Notes: generated from the letters alone by a model not told the origin. A stretch of DNA of 36,633 bases from Microbacteriaceae bacterium (GCA_947453475.1 CANGGK010000008.1:1-36633), one strand, 5' to 3'; shown: positions 10,973 to 21,733, numbered from the stretch's first letter. Made by a program: numbers and translations.

Positions 10973-12280
10973 CTAGAACGAGATTGGGTTCACAAAGTCG
11001 GCAATGATAATGAGCGCACTCATGGCCATCAACGCGATAAACACAACCCAAGTGAGTGGCATAAGCAGCGCTGTGTCGGCCGGGCCCGGGTTTGGCTTTC
11101 GCATCAGCCGGAATAGGCCCTTCTTGATGGCTTCGTATATGCCTCCGGCAACGTGGCCGCCATCTAGCGGCAACAACGGCAAAAGGTTGAAGGCGAATAG
11201 GGCAAAGTTCAGTGAGGCCAAGATTCCGAGCTCGCTTTGAAGCTTCTGTAAGAAAGTGGCCGAAGAACTGCTCGCCACCTCGCCGGCAATTTGACCGATG
11301 CCGATGACCGAAACTGGGCCGTCAGCCTTGCGCTTTTCGTTTCCGAACGTAGATTGCCCAACCGCGGCAACTTGTTCCGGAAGGTGCAAAATCATCTGAG
11401 CGACCTGAGCAACCGACTGACCTGAAGCTGCGAGCGACTCCCCCAGCGACAACGGTCGGGTTTCGGAAGCCAGAATTATGCCCAAAACTGGACGCGGGGC
11501 TAGAACCTGCTGGCCGTTGGCGTCTAGTTTGATTGCCCCGTTTTCAATAACCGGCCGTTGCACGGTCACGGGCTTGATGGAATAAGTAACCTGAGTGCCG
11601 GTTGATTTCAGCACCTGGATTTGATTGACGACATCTGGCTTAATCAAACCTGCGGAATCTACCCAACTCGTAACCTTGGTTCCGTTGATAGCCAAGACTT
11701 TATCGCCTGCATGCAGCCCAGCGGAAAGTGCCGGCGAAGGGGCGTCACCGGCGGCACATTCGGTGGTTGCGTCAACCGGAACGCAAGCCGAAACCTGCGC
11801 AACCGTTGTCGAAACCTGACTTACTCCAATTCCGCTGAGAGTTATGGTCAACAACGCGGTGCCAAGTATGAGGTTCATGACGGGGCCACCCAGCATGATC
11901 ACCATGCGCTTCCAGATCGGAAGTTGGTAGAACATGCGGTTTTCGTCACCAGGTTCGACAAACTCAGAGTGAGCATCGCGAGCGGCAAAGACCATGTCTC
12001 TGAAAAAGCCTCGCTTTCGCGACCCAGAGGCATCCCTGGCCGGCGGATACATGCCAATCATTGAGATGTAGCCGCCGAGAGGAATCAGTTTCAAACCGTA
12101 TTCTGTCTCGCCGATTTTCTTCGAAAAGATAGTAGGCCCGAAGCCAATCATGTATTTCGGAACTTTGACACCGAAAAGTTTGGCCGGGATGAGGTGCCCG
12201 AGCTCGTGCCAACCGATCGAAAAGCCAATGCCTAGAGCGACAACGACGATTCCGATGATGTAGAGCAAAGATTCGTTCAC
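10973..12280 (-). CDS. RseP/site-2 protease family zinc metalloprotease
   Basis: HELGH zinc motif near the N-terminus, PDZ-like region, LNFALFAFNLLPLLPLDGGHV. Confidence 0.94.
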   Translation of the reverse strand: MNESLLYIIGIVVVALGIGFSIGWHELGHLIPAKLFGVKVPKYMIGFGPTIFSKKIGETEYGLKLIPLGGYISMIGMYPPARDASGSRKRGFFRDMVFAARDAHSEFVEPGDENRMFYQLPIWKRMVIMLGGPVMNLILGTALLTITLSGIGVSQVSTTVAQVSACVPVDATTECAAGDAPSPALSAGLHAGDKVLAINGTKVTSWVDSAGLIKPDVVNQIQVLKSTGTQVTYSIKPVTVQRPVIENGAIKLDANGQQVLAPRPVLGIILASETRPLSLGESLAASGQSVAQVAQMILHLPEQVAAVGQSTFGNEKRKADGPVSVIGIGQIAGEVASSSSATFLQKLQSELGILASLNFALFAFNLLPLLPLDGGHVAGGIYEAIKKGLFRLMRKPNPGPADTALLMPLTWVVFIALMAMSALIIIADFVNPISF

Positions 12281-12340
12281 GTCTAAACCATAACTTTGGA
12301 TGCTGACATTTATCTGAATGTAGCTGCGGCGAGCGCCTGG

Positions 12341-13426
12341 CTAGCAGGCCTTGGCAATCTGAGCATCTGCTCGGTCGCGTGCCCAAATCTCGGCGCGCAG
12401 AACACCTTCCAGCGATAACTCGGTTTCTGGCTCGTGCGCGTCGACCACTCGTTCAACCAAGTCAACAATTTGGTTGAAACCAATCCAGCCGGCATGGAAA
12501 GCCTCTACGGCCTGCTCATTGGCCGCGTTGTAAACCGCAGGATAGGTCAACCCGGCAGAACCAACCTGACGCGCGAGACGCACTGCACCAAACACCGACT
12601 CATCCAACGGTTCGAAGTTCCAGGTGGCAGCCTTTGTCCAATCGCAAGCTGTTGCCACATTTGGCACCCGCTCTGGCCAAGACATGCCTAGAGCGATTGG
12701 CAGACGCATGTCTGGCGGTGAGCACTGAGCCAGCACCGAACCGTCGACGAATTCAACCATCGAGTGAACGACCGACTGCGGGTGCACGGTGACTTCGATT
12801 CGATCGAAGGGAATATCAAAAAGTAGATGGGCTTCGATCAATTCGAGCCCCTTATTCACCATCGTCGCCGAATTGGTGGTAACAACCTTGCCCATCACCC
12901 AGGTTGGATGAGCCAATGCTTGAGCGGGGGTCACGTCTTGAAGCTGTTCGCGTGACCATCCACGGAAAGGCCCGCCGGATGCCGTCAGAATGAGCTTGCG
13001 CACTTCTTGTCCCGTTCCGCCTAGAAGGCACTGCGCCAATGCCGAGTGTTCGCTGTCGACAGGCACAATCTGCCCCGGTTTTGCCGCTTCCGTTACCAGT
13101 CGGCCGCCGACTATCAGCGACTCTTTGTTGGCAAGAGCCAATGTTTTGCCAGTTTTGAGCGTGGCAAGTGTAGGAGCAAGGCCGATCGAACCGGTAATTC
13201 CATTGATGACAACGTCGGCGTCGATTTCTTCGACGAGCCTGGTGGCAGCTTCGGCACCCTGCACTGCATCCTTGACACCAAATTTGGTCGCCTGTTCAGC
13301 CAACAGCGAGCCATTCTGCCCAGCGGCCAAACCCACCACCTTGAAGCGGTCTGGATTGGCTTCGATGACCTCTAGGGCCTGGGTTCCGATTGACCCGGTT
13401 GACCCGAGAATAATGACGCGACGCAT
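12341..13426 (-). CDS. dxr: 1-deoxy-D-xylulose-5-phosphate reductoisomerase
   Basis: [46 protein letters not shown]. Confidence 0.98.
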   Translation of the reverse strand: MRRVIILGSTGSIGTQALEVIEANPDRFKVVGLAAGQNGSLLAEQATKFGVKDAVQGAEAATRLVEEIDADVVINGITGSIGLAPTLATLKTGKTLALANKESLIVGGRLVTEAAKPGQIVPVDSEHSALAQCLLGGTGQEVRKLILTASGGPFRGWSREQLQDVTPAQALAHPTWVMGKVVTTNSATMVNKGLELIEAHLLFDIPFDRIEVTVHPQSVVHSMVEFVDGSVLAQCSPPDMRLPIALGMSWPERVPNVATACDWTKAATWNFEPLDESVFGAVRLARQVGSAGLTYPAVYNAANEQAVEAFHAGWIGFNQIVDLVERVVDAHEPETELSLEGVLRAEIWARDRADAQIAKAC

Positions 13427-13490
13427 GGTTCAATCTTGCCACTTTGCTGCGAGTTTGAAGTCGCGGAGCTCCTAGGAGTTTTATGAGGCT

Positions 13491-13496
13491 TAGACT
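13491..13496 (+). promoter_or_regulatory. Putative leaderless promoter -10 TAGACT, 7 nt before the gabT ATG
   Basis: TAGACT-TGAAAAC-ATG. Confidence 0.55.
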
Positions 13497-13503
13497 TGAA
13501 AAC

Positions 13504-14838
13504 ATGAGCGAATTTACGGTCGCGCAAGAGCGCAAAGTTGTCACTTCCATCCCGGGTCCAAAGTCGCAAGCACTTCATCAGCGACGCTTGGATGCGGTTT
13601 CTGCAGGCGCAGGTGCCGCACTACCGGTTTACATCGAAAAGGCGCACGGCGCCATCGTTGTAGACGCAGACGGTAACCACCTAATCGACCTCGGTGCAGG
13701 AATCGGCGTGATGACCATTGGCCACACCAACGCTGGTGTCGTAAAGGCGGTTCAAGAGCAAGTCGCCCGACTAACCCACACTCTTTTCACCCTCACTCCT
13801 TACGAGGAATACGTCGAGGTTTGTGAACTTCTAAACAAGCACACCCCGGGTAACTTCAAAAAGAAGTCGGTGCTATTCAACTCTGGTGCCGAGGCAGTTG
13901 AGAACGCGGTGAAGATTGCCCGCAAGGCGACTCGCAAGAACGGAATCGTAGTTTTTGACCACGCCTACCACGGTCGCACCAACCTAACTTTCAGCATGAA
14001 CTTCAAATCAGCTCCTTACGGCAACGGTTTCGGCCCTACCGCTGCGAACATCCAGCACGTGCCGATGTCTTACCCTTACCGCGACCCTCAGGGCATGACC
14101 GGCGTTGAGGCAGCACAGCGCTCAATCACTTACATCGAGAAGCGTGTTGGCGTCGAAGACCTTGCCGCGATTGTCATTGAGCCGATTCAGGGTGAGGGTG
14201 GCTTCATTGTGCCAGCCGACGGATTCTTGAAGACTCTTAGCGACTGGGCTCACGCAAATGGCGTAATCGTCATTGCCGATGAAGTTCAGGCCGGCATCGC
14301 ACGCACCGGTAAGTGGTTCGCCAGCGAGCACTTCGAAGGTTTTGAGCCTGACCTATTCACCATCGCCAAGGGAATCGCTGGCGGTATGCCGATTTCGGCA
14401 GTTACCGGCCGTGCAGAAATCATGGATGCATCACACCCAGGCGGCCTAGGCGGCACCTTCGGTGGTAACCCGGTAGCTGCAGCCGCCGCTGTATCGGTCT
14501 TGAAGGAGATCGAAGCCGGCGGTGTCATCGAACGCGCTCAGGAGATTGGCAAGGTCTTGGGTGACCGCCTAGCCGCTCTGAAGGCAAAGTATCCGGTAGT
14601 CGGCGACGTCCGCGGCCACGGCGCCATGATGGCCATCGAGTTTGTTGAGCCTGGCACCCTGAACCCAAACAAGGATGCGGTAGACAAGCTTGTAAAGCAC
14701 TGCCACAGCAACGGCGTCTTGATTCTCAACGCAGGAACCTACTACAACGTGATCCGCTTCCTTCCGCCACTAGCAATCTCGGATGCCCTCTTGAACGAGG
14801 CAATCGATGTTCTAGAAGCTGGAATCGCAGCACTGTAG
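13504..14838 (+). CDS. gabT: 4-aminobutyrate aminotransferase (class III, PLP)
   Basis: GAGIGVMTIGHTNAGVV, FNSGAEAVENAVKIAR, ADEVQAGIARTG, KGIAGGMP; start set at 13504 because a TAGACT box sits at 13491-13496, downstream of the ORF-track ATG. Confidence 0.92.
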   Translation: MSEFTVAQERKVVTSIPGPKSQALHQRRLDAVSAGAGAALPVYIEKAHGAIVVDADGNHLIDLGAGIGVMTIGHTNAGVVKAVQEQVARLTHTLFTLTPYEEYVEVCELLNKHTPGNFKKKSVLFNSGAEAVENAVKIARKATRKNGIVVFDHAYHGRTNLTFSMNFKSAPYGNGFGPTAANIQHVPMSYPYRDPQGMTGVEAAQRSITYIEKRVGVEDLAAIVIEPIQGEGGFIVPADGFLKTLSDWAHANGVIVIADEVQAGIARTGKWFASEHFEGFEPDLFTIAKGIAGGMPISAVTGRAEIMDASHPGGLGGTFGGNPVAAAAAVSVLKEIEAGGVIERAQEIGKVLGDRLAALKAKYPVVGDVRGHGAMMAIEFVEPGTLNPNKDAVDKLVKHCHSNGVLILNAGTYYNVIRFLPPLAISDALLNEAIDVLEAGIAAL

Positions 14839-14846
14839 CTAGAGCG

Positions 14847-14890
14847 AATTGGTAAAGCCCCCGGCCTCTAGGTCGGGGGCTTTACCAATT
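14847..14890. terminator. Bidirectional intrinsic terminator between convergent gabT and potC
   Basis: Perfect 17-bp inverted repeat AATTGGTAAAGCCCCCG...CGGGGGCTTTACCAATT, extended to 20 pairs around a TCTA loop. Confidence 0.92.
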
Positions 14891-14908
14891 GAGCTTGTTT
14901 TACCTGAG

Positions 14909-15709
14909 TTACTGCTTGGCCAAGCGTCTGGCTTTCAGTGAACCGCGAACCTGAACGGTAACCACGATTGCAATCGCCAGCAAGAAGACTGCCGAGCCGA
15001 CCACGTTTGCTTCCGCTGGAATTCCGCGGGCGGCAGCGGTGTAAACATACTTAGGGAAGGTCATTGCCGGCCCAGAGTTGAAGTTCGTGATGATGAAGTC
15101 GTCGAAGCTCAAAGCGAACGAAAGCAGGGCGGCAGACAAGATGCCCGGCATCAAGAGCGGGAAGGTAATCTTCCAGAACACCTGCGCCGGCGAGGCATAC
15201 AAGTCACGCCCGGCTTCTTCGAGTGCTGGGTCAAGAGATGCTACGCGGGCCTTAACCGTGACCACCACGAACGACATACAGAACATGACGTGGGCAATGA
15301 TGATGGTGGCGATGCCCTTGGCCGCACCCATGCTGAAGAACTGTGAAGCCAAACCGGCTCCAAGCACAACCTCGGGAGTTGCCATCGGCAAGAAGATGAG
15401 CAGGCTCACGAAAGAACGAGCCTTGAATCGATAGCGAACCAGAGCGATTGCAATCATGGTGCCCAGAGTGGTTGCCAGAACTGTCGAAATGACACCGATC
15501 ATTACCGAGTTACCAAAGGCCTCACAAACGCCTTGCTGCTGACAAACATTAATCCACTTATCCAAGGTGAATCCACGCCAGATCAGGTTTGTCTTCAAAG
15601 AGTCATTGAACGAGAAAACGAAGGTATAGGCGATTGGAATCATCAAGTAGACGATTGCAATAACCGAGTAAACCGGCAGGGCATACTTGCCGAGGCTGAA
15701 ACGTCTCAC
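14909..15709 (-). CDS. potC: Spermidine/putrescine ABC transporter permease (PotC-like)
   Basis: YLMIPIAYTFVFSFND...FALSFDDFIITNFNSG typical of PotC. Confidence 0.9.
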   Translation of the reverse strand: MRRFSLGKYALPVYSVIAIVYLMIPIAYTFVFSFNDSLKTNLIWRGFTLDKWINVCQQQGVCEAFGNSVMIGVISTVLATTLGTMIAIALVRYRFKARSFVSLLIFLPMATPEVVLGAGLASQFFSMGAAKGIATIIIAHVMFCMSFVVVTVKARVASLDPALEEAGRDLYASPAQVFWKITFPLLMPGILSAALLSFALSFDDFIITNFNSGPAMTFPKYVYTAAARGIPAEANVVGSAVFLLAIAIVVTVQVRGSLKARRLAKQ

Positions 15710-16626
15710 AGTAGGTCCTCCGTTCCGCTTCGTTTGGCATAGAAGCCGACGAGAAGAAGAATTACACCCATTAGCAACACCGAAAGCGCCGAAGCCGTTG
15801 GATAGTCGTTCAAGACCAAGAAGCGAGATTCAACGACGTTACCGATCATCGCAGTCTTGGTGCCACCTAAGAAGTCTCCGGATGCGTTGACGTAGTCACC
15901 GGCAATCGGAATGAAGGTAAGCAGCGTGCCCGAGATGATGCCAGGGGCGGTTAGCGGCAAGGTGATTTTTCTGAAGGTGGTCGCCGGCGTCGCATACAGG
16001 TCAGAGCCGGCCTCGAGCAGACGAATGTCTAGTCGCTCCAGGATGCTGTACAGCGGCAGGGTCATGAACGGGATGAAGTTGTAAGTCAAACCAAAAATAA
16101 CCATGAATGGTGTGCCGACTAGGTAGTCGTGAGCACCAAGGATGCCAACCTGTTGAAGGAAGTGCACCGCTGGTGATTCATTAGAGAAGATCTGCTTCCA
16201 AGCAAAGGTGCGTAGCAAGAAACTGATGAAGAACGGGGCAATGACCAGCGTCAGCATCAACCCCTGAATTAGCGGGAATCTGCGAGCCTTGACACCAATG
16301 AAATAGGCAAGCGGGTAGCTGATCAATAGGGCTGCGATGGTTGCGATCAAGGCATAACCGAACGAATGCGAAATTTGCGGCCAGAACTCGGTTACGACCT
16401 TGCCATAGTTTTCAATCGCGAACCCATAGGCGTAACTGCCCATAACCCCACTGCCGTCAGGCACTTCAAGCGAAGTAATGATCAGCGAAATTAGCGGGGT
16501 CATGAAAAACAATCCCAAGTAAATCAAGCCCGGAAGCAGCAGAAATAGCGCTACCTTACTTTTCTTGGTTGGAGCGGGAGTCGTTGCTCCACCGCCTCCA
16601 CCGTGACCGAATGCCGCGAAAGCCAT
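15706..16626 (-). CDS. potB: Spermidine/putrescine ABC transporter permease (PotB-like)
   Basis: Permease with FIPIAGDYVNASGDFLGGTKTAMIGNVV; overlaps potC. Confidence 0.9.
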   Translation of the reverse strand: MAFAAFGHGGGGGATTPAPTKKSKVALFLLLPGLIYLGLFFMTPLISLIITSLEVPDGSGVMGSYAYGFAIENYGKVVTEFWPQISHSFGYALIATIAALLISYPLAYFIGVKARRFPLIQGLMLTLVIAPFFISFLLRTFAWKQIFSNESPAVHFLQQVGILGAHDYLVGTPFMVIFGLTYNFIPFMTLPLYSILERLDIRLLEAGSDLYATPATTFRKITLPLTAPGIISGTLLTFIPIAGDYVNASGDFLGGTKTAMIGNVVESRFLVLNDYPTASALSVLLMGVILLLVGFYAKRSGTEDLL

Positions 16627-17777
16627 TAGATCACCGAGATTGATTCGGTTGCCGAGTTGGCTGGCAAGTCGCTTAGACCAAAGCTGTGCTCAACCTTCCA
16701 GCTGACCCAAACCTTGGCACCTAGCTCGGTTACCGGGCTCTTGCCAACGTTTTGAGCGAAAACCGTCACCTCGCCGATTCCTGGAATCTCAATGAGGTAT
16801 TGGTTGCTAACACCAGTGAAACGGATGTCAATAATTTCGCCAGGACCGATCAGGTTCACTCCGGTTTGAGCCGAAGGCTCGCTCTCGTGGAAGTTTGCCT
16901 TCTCTGGGCGAACACCAACTGCAATGGTTCCGGTGTGCTTTTCGGCACGGTCGGTCGGTACGGTGATCTTGTTGCCAGAGACGTTGATGCTGATTGAACT
17001 GCCGTTTGACTCTGCTACTTCGCCGACGAATAGGTTTGACTGACCCAAGAACTTCGAGACGAACACGGTGTGAGGGCGGTCGTAGAGCTTCTCGGGAGAA
17101 CCCATCTGCTCGATGCGACCCTTGTTCATCACGGCCACAGTGTCGGCCATGTCCATGGCTTCTTCTTGGTCGTGAGTCACGTGCAAGAAGGTTAGGCCAA
17201 CTTCCATTTGGATTGCCTTGAGTTCAATCTGCATCTGACGGCGAAGCTTGAGGTCAAGCGCTCCGAGCGGCTCATCCAAAAGCAAGAGTGACGGGCGGTT
17301 AACCAGAGCGCGAGCCAGGGCAACGCGCTGCTGCTGGCCACCAGAAAGCTGCTGCGGGCGGCGCTGAGCCAAGTGGCCAAGCTCAACCAGCTCAAGAGCG
17401 GCAACGGCCTTCGCCATCGGGTCTTCGATTTTGCGCTGCTTCAACCCGAAGGCAACGTTTTCGAGAACCGACATGTGCGGGAACAGCGCGTAGCTCTGGA
17501 AAACAGTGTTTACCGGGCGCTCGTGAGGCTTGGTTGCAGTTATGTCTTTGCCACCGATGAGAATTTTGCCCTTGGTTGGCTCATCCAAGCCAGCTACGAG
17601 ACGCAGGGATGTTGTTTTACCGCAACCTGAAGGTCCGAGCAGCGCAAAAAACTCACCTGCAGGGATGTGCAGGTCAAGGTTCTCAATTGCGGTGAAGCCA
17701 GGGAATTCCTTACGGATGCCAACCAGTTCGAGGTCTGCGCCTCGAGCGATGAACTCCTGTGCCAACCTAGCCACCAA
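16626..17777 (-). CDS. potA: Spermidine/putrescine ABC transporter ATP-binding protein (PotA-like)
   Basis: Walker A GPSGCGKTT, signature LSGGQQQRVALARAL, Walker B LLLDEPLGALD, C-terminal TOBE-like region. Confidence 0.94.
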   Translation of the reverse strand: MVARLAQEFIARGADLELVGIRKEFPGFTAIENLDLHIPAGEFFALLGPSGCGKTTSLRLVAGLDEPTKGKILIGGKDITATKPHERPVNTVFQSYALFPHMSVLENVAFGLKQRKIEDPMAKAVAALELVELGHLAQRRPQQLSGGQQQRVALARALVNRPSLLLLDEPLGALDLKLRRQMQIELKAIQMEVGLTFLHVTHDQEEAMDMADTVAVMNKGRIEQMGSPEKLYDRPHTVFVSKFLGQSNLFVGEVAESNGSSISINVSGNKITVPTDRAEKHTGTIAVGVRPEKANFHESEPSAQTGVNLIGPGEIIDIRFTGVSNQYLIEIPGIGEVTVFAQNVGKSPVTELGAKVWVSWKVEHSFGLSDLPANSATESISVI

Positions 17778-19008
17778 GCTTTACTGCCTGGAAGGCGGTT
17801 GCGAAGTCAAGCTCTTCTTGGCCGGTGAGGCTACGGAACGCCTGGGTGTTCTTTAGCGTCTTGTCGGTCGGGAAGATTAGTTCGTTGTTAGCAGCCTGCG
17901 GGTACTTCGCCAACGCAATCTCGCGAGCTCCGACCACCGGCGTGATGTAGTTCACATAGTTTGCAAGCTCTGCAGCGTTCGCAGGGTCGTAGTAGAAATT
18001 GATTAGCTCTTCGGCATTGGTCTTGTGAGGTGAACCCATTGGAATCACAAAGCAGTCTGCGGCGATCGTTGAGCCAGATTCTGGGATGACGAAACCGTAA
18101 ACGTCTGAACCGGCTTCGGCGTTCAACTGAACAATGTCGCCAGACCAAGCGATAGCGGCGATGGTGTCGCCGTTAACGAGGTCTTCTTTGTAGCTGTTGC
18201 CCTTGATCTTTGCAACCTGGCCGCTGTCGACCTGCTTCTGCAAGAAAGCGATGGCATTGTCGAAAGCTGCGGTGGTGAGGCTCTTGTCGCTGGTGATGTC
18301 GATTCCCTGGCTCATCAAGATGAGGCCAACGGTGTCGCGCATTTCAGATAGAACTCCAACACGACCCTTTAGCGTAGGGTTCCAGAGGTCTTCAACGGTT
18401 GCCGGTGCAACCTTGCCAGTTGCCTCCTTATAAGCCTTCTTGTTGTAAGCGATGCCGGCCAGGATGCCCTGGTAAGGCAGAGACTGCTCACGCTTCGGGT
18501 CATAGGCGGCGCCTAGATAAGCAGGCTGAACGTTCTTCTTGTTCACGAGCACTGCGTCATCAAACTTTTGGGTGTAGCCGAGGTTGATCCAACGCGCGGC
18601 CATCCACTGGGTTGGGCAAACAAGGTCGGCACCAATGTCTTGGCCCAGCGCAAGTTGGTCCTTGACCTTGGCAAAGTAGGTGTCGTTGTCGTCGTAGTCT
18701 TCGCGGTACTCGACGGTGATTCCCTTTTCGCTCTTGAAGCGGTCGAGAGTAGGGTGGGCACCCTTGTCGTCTACGTCGATGTAAAGCGACCAGTTTGACC
18801 AAATCAAGTTTTTGTCAGTTGCCGAAACATCGGTGGCAGGGGTCAGAGTTTTCTTACCTGCACCACCGCCCGGTGAACAAGCAGCAAGGGCAAGAGCTGC
18901 CGCGGTAGCTGACGCACCGGCCAGAGCCGTTCTACGTGTCATCTGGTGACGGCGAGCCATTTTGACTAGATCGCGCATCATTGGGTCTTCTGGAAGAGGC
19001 TTGTTCAT
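17767..19008 (-). CDS. potD: Polyamine ABC transporter substrate-binding lipoprotein (PotD-like)
   Basis: Tat-like RRHQMTRRTALAGASATAAALALAAC with lipobox; periplasmic binding protein body; start set at MNKPLPED (19008) preceded by GAAGGAG. Confidence 0.88.
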   Translation of the reverse strand: MNKPLPEDPMMRDLVKMARRHQMTRRTALAGASATAAALALAACSPGGGAGKKTLTPATDVSATDKNLIWSNWSLYIDVDDKGAHPTLDRFKSEKGITVEYREDYDDNDTYFAKVKDQLALGQDIGADLVCPTQWMAARWINLGYTQKFDDAVLVNKKNVQPAYLGAAYDPKREQSLPYQGILAGIAYNKKAYKEATGKVAPATVEDLWNPTLKGRVGVLSEMRDTVGLILMSQGIDITSDKSLTTAAFDNAIAFLQKQVDSGQVAKIKGNSYKEDLVNGDTIAAIAWSGDIVQLNAEAGSDVYGFVIPESGSTIAADCFVIPMGSPHKTNAEELINFYYDPANAAELANYVNYITPVVGAREIALAKYPQAANNELIFPTDKTLKNTQAFRSLTGQEELDFATAFQAVKLGG

Positions 19009-19143
19009 AGCCGGGTCTCCTTCATCGATTTGGGCTTTCACCCGACCAATAAAACCAGAGCACACATCGTGCGCATCCAACTGAAATCTTGCCACAAAAC
19101 AAGGGCCTCTCGGACCGAAAATAGCCTGGGGGAGAACTTTTTT

Positions 19144-20178
19144 TTAAAACCCGATTGGGAACGCAAACTCCAACTCGAAGCCAGCGCCGGTTTTGAGTCG
19201 GGCAGACCGCCAATTCTGCGGATCTTTCCTGGGTTGAATGCGCGTTCTGAAGCCCAATTGGCTCGCATCAATCGGGTCCATGTCGCCGATGGCAACCCGA
19301 GCTCGAAGGTTTACCAACAGATTTCTCGAGATGCCCGACATCGATTGATTGGTTACCACTAGGTGCATTCCCAGAGACCTGCCTCGTGAGGCGATTTGTT
19401 CCAGAACTTGAACCAGTCGCGGGTGCTGCCGAAGCAATTCACCAAGCTCATCAATCACGATGACCTGACGGTTGAGCCTGCCGCCGTTTTTCCAAAGTGC
19501 ATCGATGTCTGAAACTTCAGATTCGGCAAGCACGTGCTGCCGCGAATCAAGCTGGCGCTCCAAGGTTTGGGCAATCGACAGCGCACTCGTTGCATCAAGG
19601 TCGGTCGCCAAACCAACCACCCGCGGATGCGTTGAAAATCTTGCCATCGTTGCACCGCCTTTGAAATCGATTAAAGTCAGATCGATCGGGTCTTCTTGGT
19701 TCAGCCAGCCAGTGACAAGCAAACGCAACAATTCACTTTTGCCCGTTCCGGTGGCGCCAACAATCATCAAGTGCGGCCCTGAACTTGCAAGCTCAAAATC
19801 AACCTGGCCGCCTTCATCAAGCCCAATCCAGTTAGCACCACAGGTTCTCCCCCGAAAACCAACCGCTGCGGCCGACTCCAACAAGTCGGGCCAAACTAAT
19901 TTGGCGCTTTTGGCGTTCAACCCATCCCAGACGAATCGGTGCCAATCTCGACGCCAGAAAATCTCCCGACGAGGCAGTCGATGGCTGCCGATAAACACAT
20001 CCTTGCCGTCAAAAAGCACTTCGCCTTCGAGATTGAAGTCTCGGTTTCGCTTGAACCATCGGCTAAGTGGCCAGACCCCGAGACTCACAACCGAAAAGAT
20101 GAACATCTGCCAGTTGCCGGTAGTGAACCCCTGTGCACCACCAAAAATCAGAGACGGAAGAAACCAAATACCTTGCAT
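19144..20178 (-). CDS. FtsK/SpoIIIE-family (EccC-like) membrane ATPase, single ATPase domain
   Basis: Walker A GATGTGKSELLRLL, TLIDFKGGA, Walker B QVIVIDELGELL, RGRSLGMHLVVTNQ; hydrophobic N-terminal segments; start at MQGIWFLP (20178) is a best guess. Confidence 0.82.
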   Translation of the reverse strand: MQGIWFLPSLIFGGAQGFTTGNWQMFIFSVVSLGVWPLSRWFKRNRDFNLEGEVLFDGKDVFIGSHRLPRREIFWRRDWHRFVWDGLNAKSAKLVWPDLLESAAAVGFRGRTCGANWIGLDEGGQVDFELASSGPHLMIVGATGTGKSELLRLLVTGWLNQEDPIDLTLIDFKGGATMARFSTHPRVVGLATDLDATSALSIAQTLERQLDSRQHVLAESEVSDIDALWKNGGRLNRQVIVIDELGELLRQHPRLVQVLEQIASRGRSLGMHLVVTNQSMSGISRNLLVNLRARVAIGDMDPIDASQLGFRTRIQPRKDPQNWRSARLKTGAGFELEFAFPIGF

Positions 20179-20260
20179 CAAAGAAGAATGGGCCACCGAG
20201 ACAATCTCGACGACCCAAACTTCAGATTCTGTGGAGAGAACTACTCCCCGATTTGCTCGG

Positions 20261-21697
20261 TTACTCCCCGATGTATGACATGACGTGCTTGATGCGGGTG
20301 TAGTCCTCGAAACCATACTGCGACAGGTCTTTGCCATAACCAGAGTGACGGAAACCACCGTGAGGCATCTCGGCGGCCAGCGGAATGTGAGTGTTGATCC
20401 AGACGCAACCAAAGTTCAGGCCCTTTGAGAAGCGCATTGCTCGGGTGTGGTTCTGAGTCCAAACCGAAGAAGCCAAGCCATACTGAACGTCGTTAGCCCA
20501 ACGCATCGCTTCGGCGTCATCCTTGAATTTCTGAACGGTAGTGACCGGCCCGAAGATTTCACTCTGGATGTGCTCGTCAGTCTGCTTTAGACCAGAAAGA
20601 ACGGTGGCTTCGTGGAAGTAACCGACGTCACCAACACGGTTGCCGCCAACTTCGATGCGAGCGTGATCTGGTAGTCGGTTAATGAACCCCTGAACACGCT
20701 CGAGCTGGTTGGCATTATTTACCGGGCCAAACAGGATGTCATCGCGGCTCGGGTCACCGGTAATTGCGTTTGCCTTGACCTCGGCAACCAGCAGTGCGAC
20801 GAACTCGTCGTGAACCGATTCGTGAACCAGGATGCGGGTTGCCGCAGTGCAGTCTTGGCCGGCGTTGAAGTATCCGGCAATGGCAATTTGCGCGGCCGCC
20901 TTCTGCAGGTCTGCGTCTTCGAACACGATGACCGGAGCCTTGCCACCAAGTTCGAGGTGCACGCGCTTTAGGTCGGTTGCCGCAGACTTCGCGACCTCCA
21001 TGCCGGCACGCACCGAACCGGTGATCGAAACCATCTGAGGAATCGTGTTTTCAATCATCGCTCGACCGGTGTCGCGGGTTCCGGCAACCACATTGAATAC
21101 ACCCTTTGGCAAGAATTCGCTGGCGATTTCGGCGAGCAGTAGGGTCGATGCCGGAGTGGTGTCTGAAGGCTTGATTACCACGGCGTTGCCGGCGGCGATG
21201 GCTGGTGCGAACTTCCAAACCGCCATGTTTAACGGGTAGTTCCAGGGGGTTACCTGACCGATGACACCGATTGGTTCGCGACGAATCCAGGATGTGTGGT
21301 CGCGCGCGTATTCACCAGCAGACTTACCCTCTAGGTTTCTGGCCGCACCGGCAAAGAACCGAATCTGATCAACCGATGGGGCCATCTCGTATTCGACCAG
21401 CGTGCTGCGTGGTTTGCCAGTATTTTCTGACTCAACATCGGCGGCCTCTTCTGCCCGGGCTTCGAGAGCATCGGCAATTCGGAACAAAGCCAACTGGCGC
21501 TCTCCCGGAGTGAAATTGCTCCACTCTTCGAAGCCGGCTTCTGCCGCTCGATAGGCGGCGTCAACGTCGGCAGCCGAAGAAACCGGAGCGGTAGCGTAAA
21601 CCTGACCGGTGGCTGGGTTGATTACGTCGCTGGTTTCACCAGATTTAGCTTCAACGTATTCACCGTTGACAAAGTTTTGTAATTTGCGAACCGACAT
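20261..21697 (-). CDS. patD: Gamma-aminobutyraldehyde dehydrogenase (PatD-like)
   Basis: Aldehyde dehydrogenase motifs [30 protein letters not shown]; resembles the aminobutyraldehyde branch; located with polyamine genes. Confidence 0.85.
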   Translation of the reverse strand: MSVRKLQNFVNGEYVEAKSGETSDVINPATGQVYATAPVSSAADVDAAYRAAEAGFEEWSNFTPGERQLALFRIADALEARAEEAADVESENTGKPRSTLVEYEMAPSVDQIRFFAGAARNLEGKSAGEYARDHTSWIRREPIGVIGQVTPWNYPLNMAVWKFAPAIAAGNAVVIKPSDTTPASTLLLAEIASEFLPKGVFNVVAGTRDTGRAMIENTIPQMVSITGSVRAGMEVAKSAATDLKRVHLELGGKAPVIVFEDADLQKAAAQIAIAGYFNAGQDCTAATRILVHESVHDEFVALLVAEVKANAITGDPSRDDILFGPVNNANQLERVQGFINRLPDHARIEVGGNRVGDVGYFHEATVLSGLKQTDEHIQSEIFGPVTTVQKFKDDAEAMRWANDVQYGLASSVWTQNHTRAMRFSKGLNFGCVWINTHIPLAAEMPHGGFRHSGYGKDLSQYGFEDYTRIKHVMSYIGE

Positions 21698-21733
21698 CGC
21701 TTAGCTCTCCTTCGAGTTGATGCTCATATTTTG

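Noticed and set aside
19138-19150. Run of T residues as a terminator
   Set aside because: No convincing GC-rich stem precedes it on the strand needed, and it coincides with the FtsK-like stop codon.
19472-20278. 268-aa plus-strand ORF opposite the FtsK-like gene
   Set aside because: The minus-strand frame has intact Walker motifs; the antisense ORF is Ser/Pro-rich with no recognisable domain.
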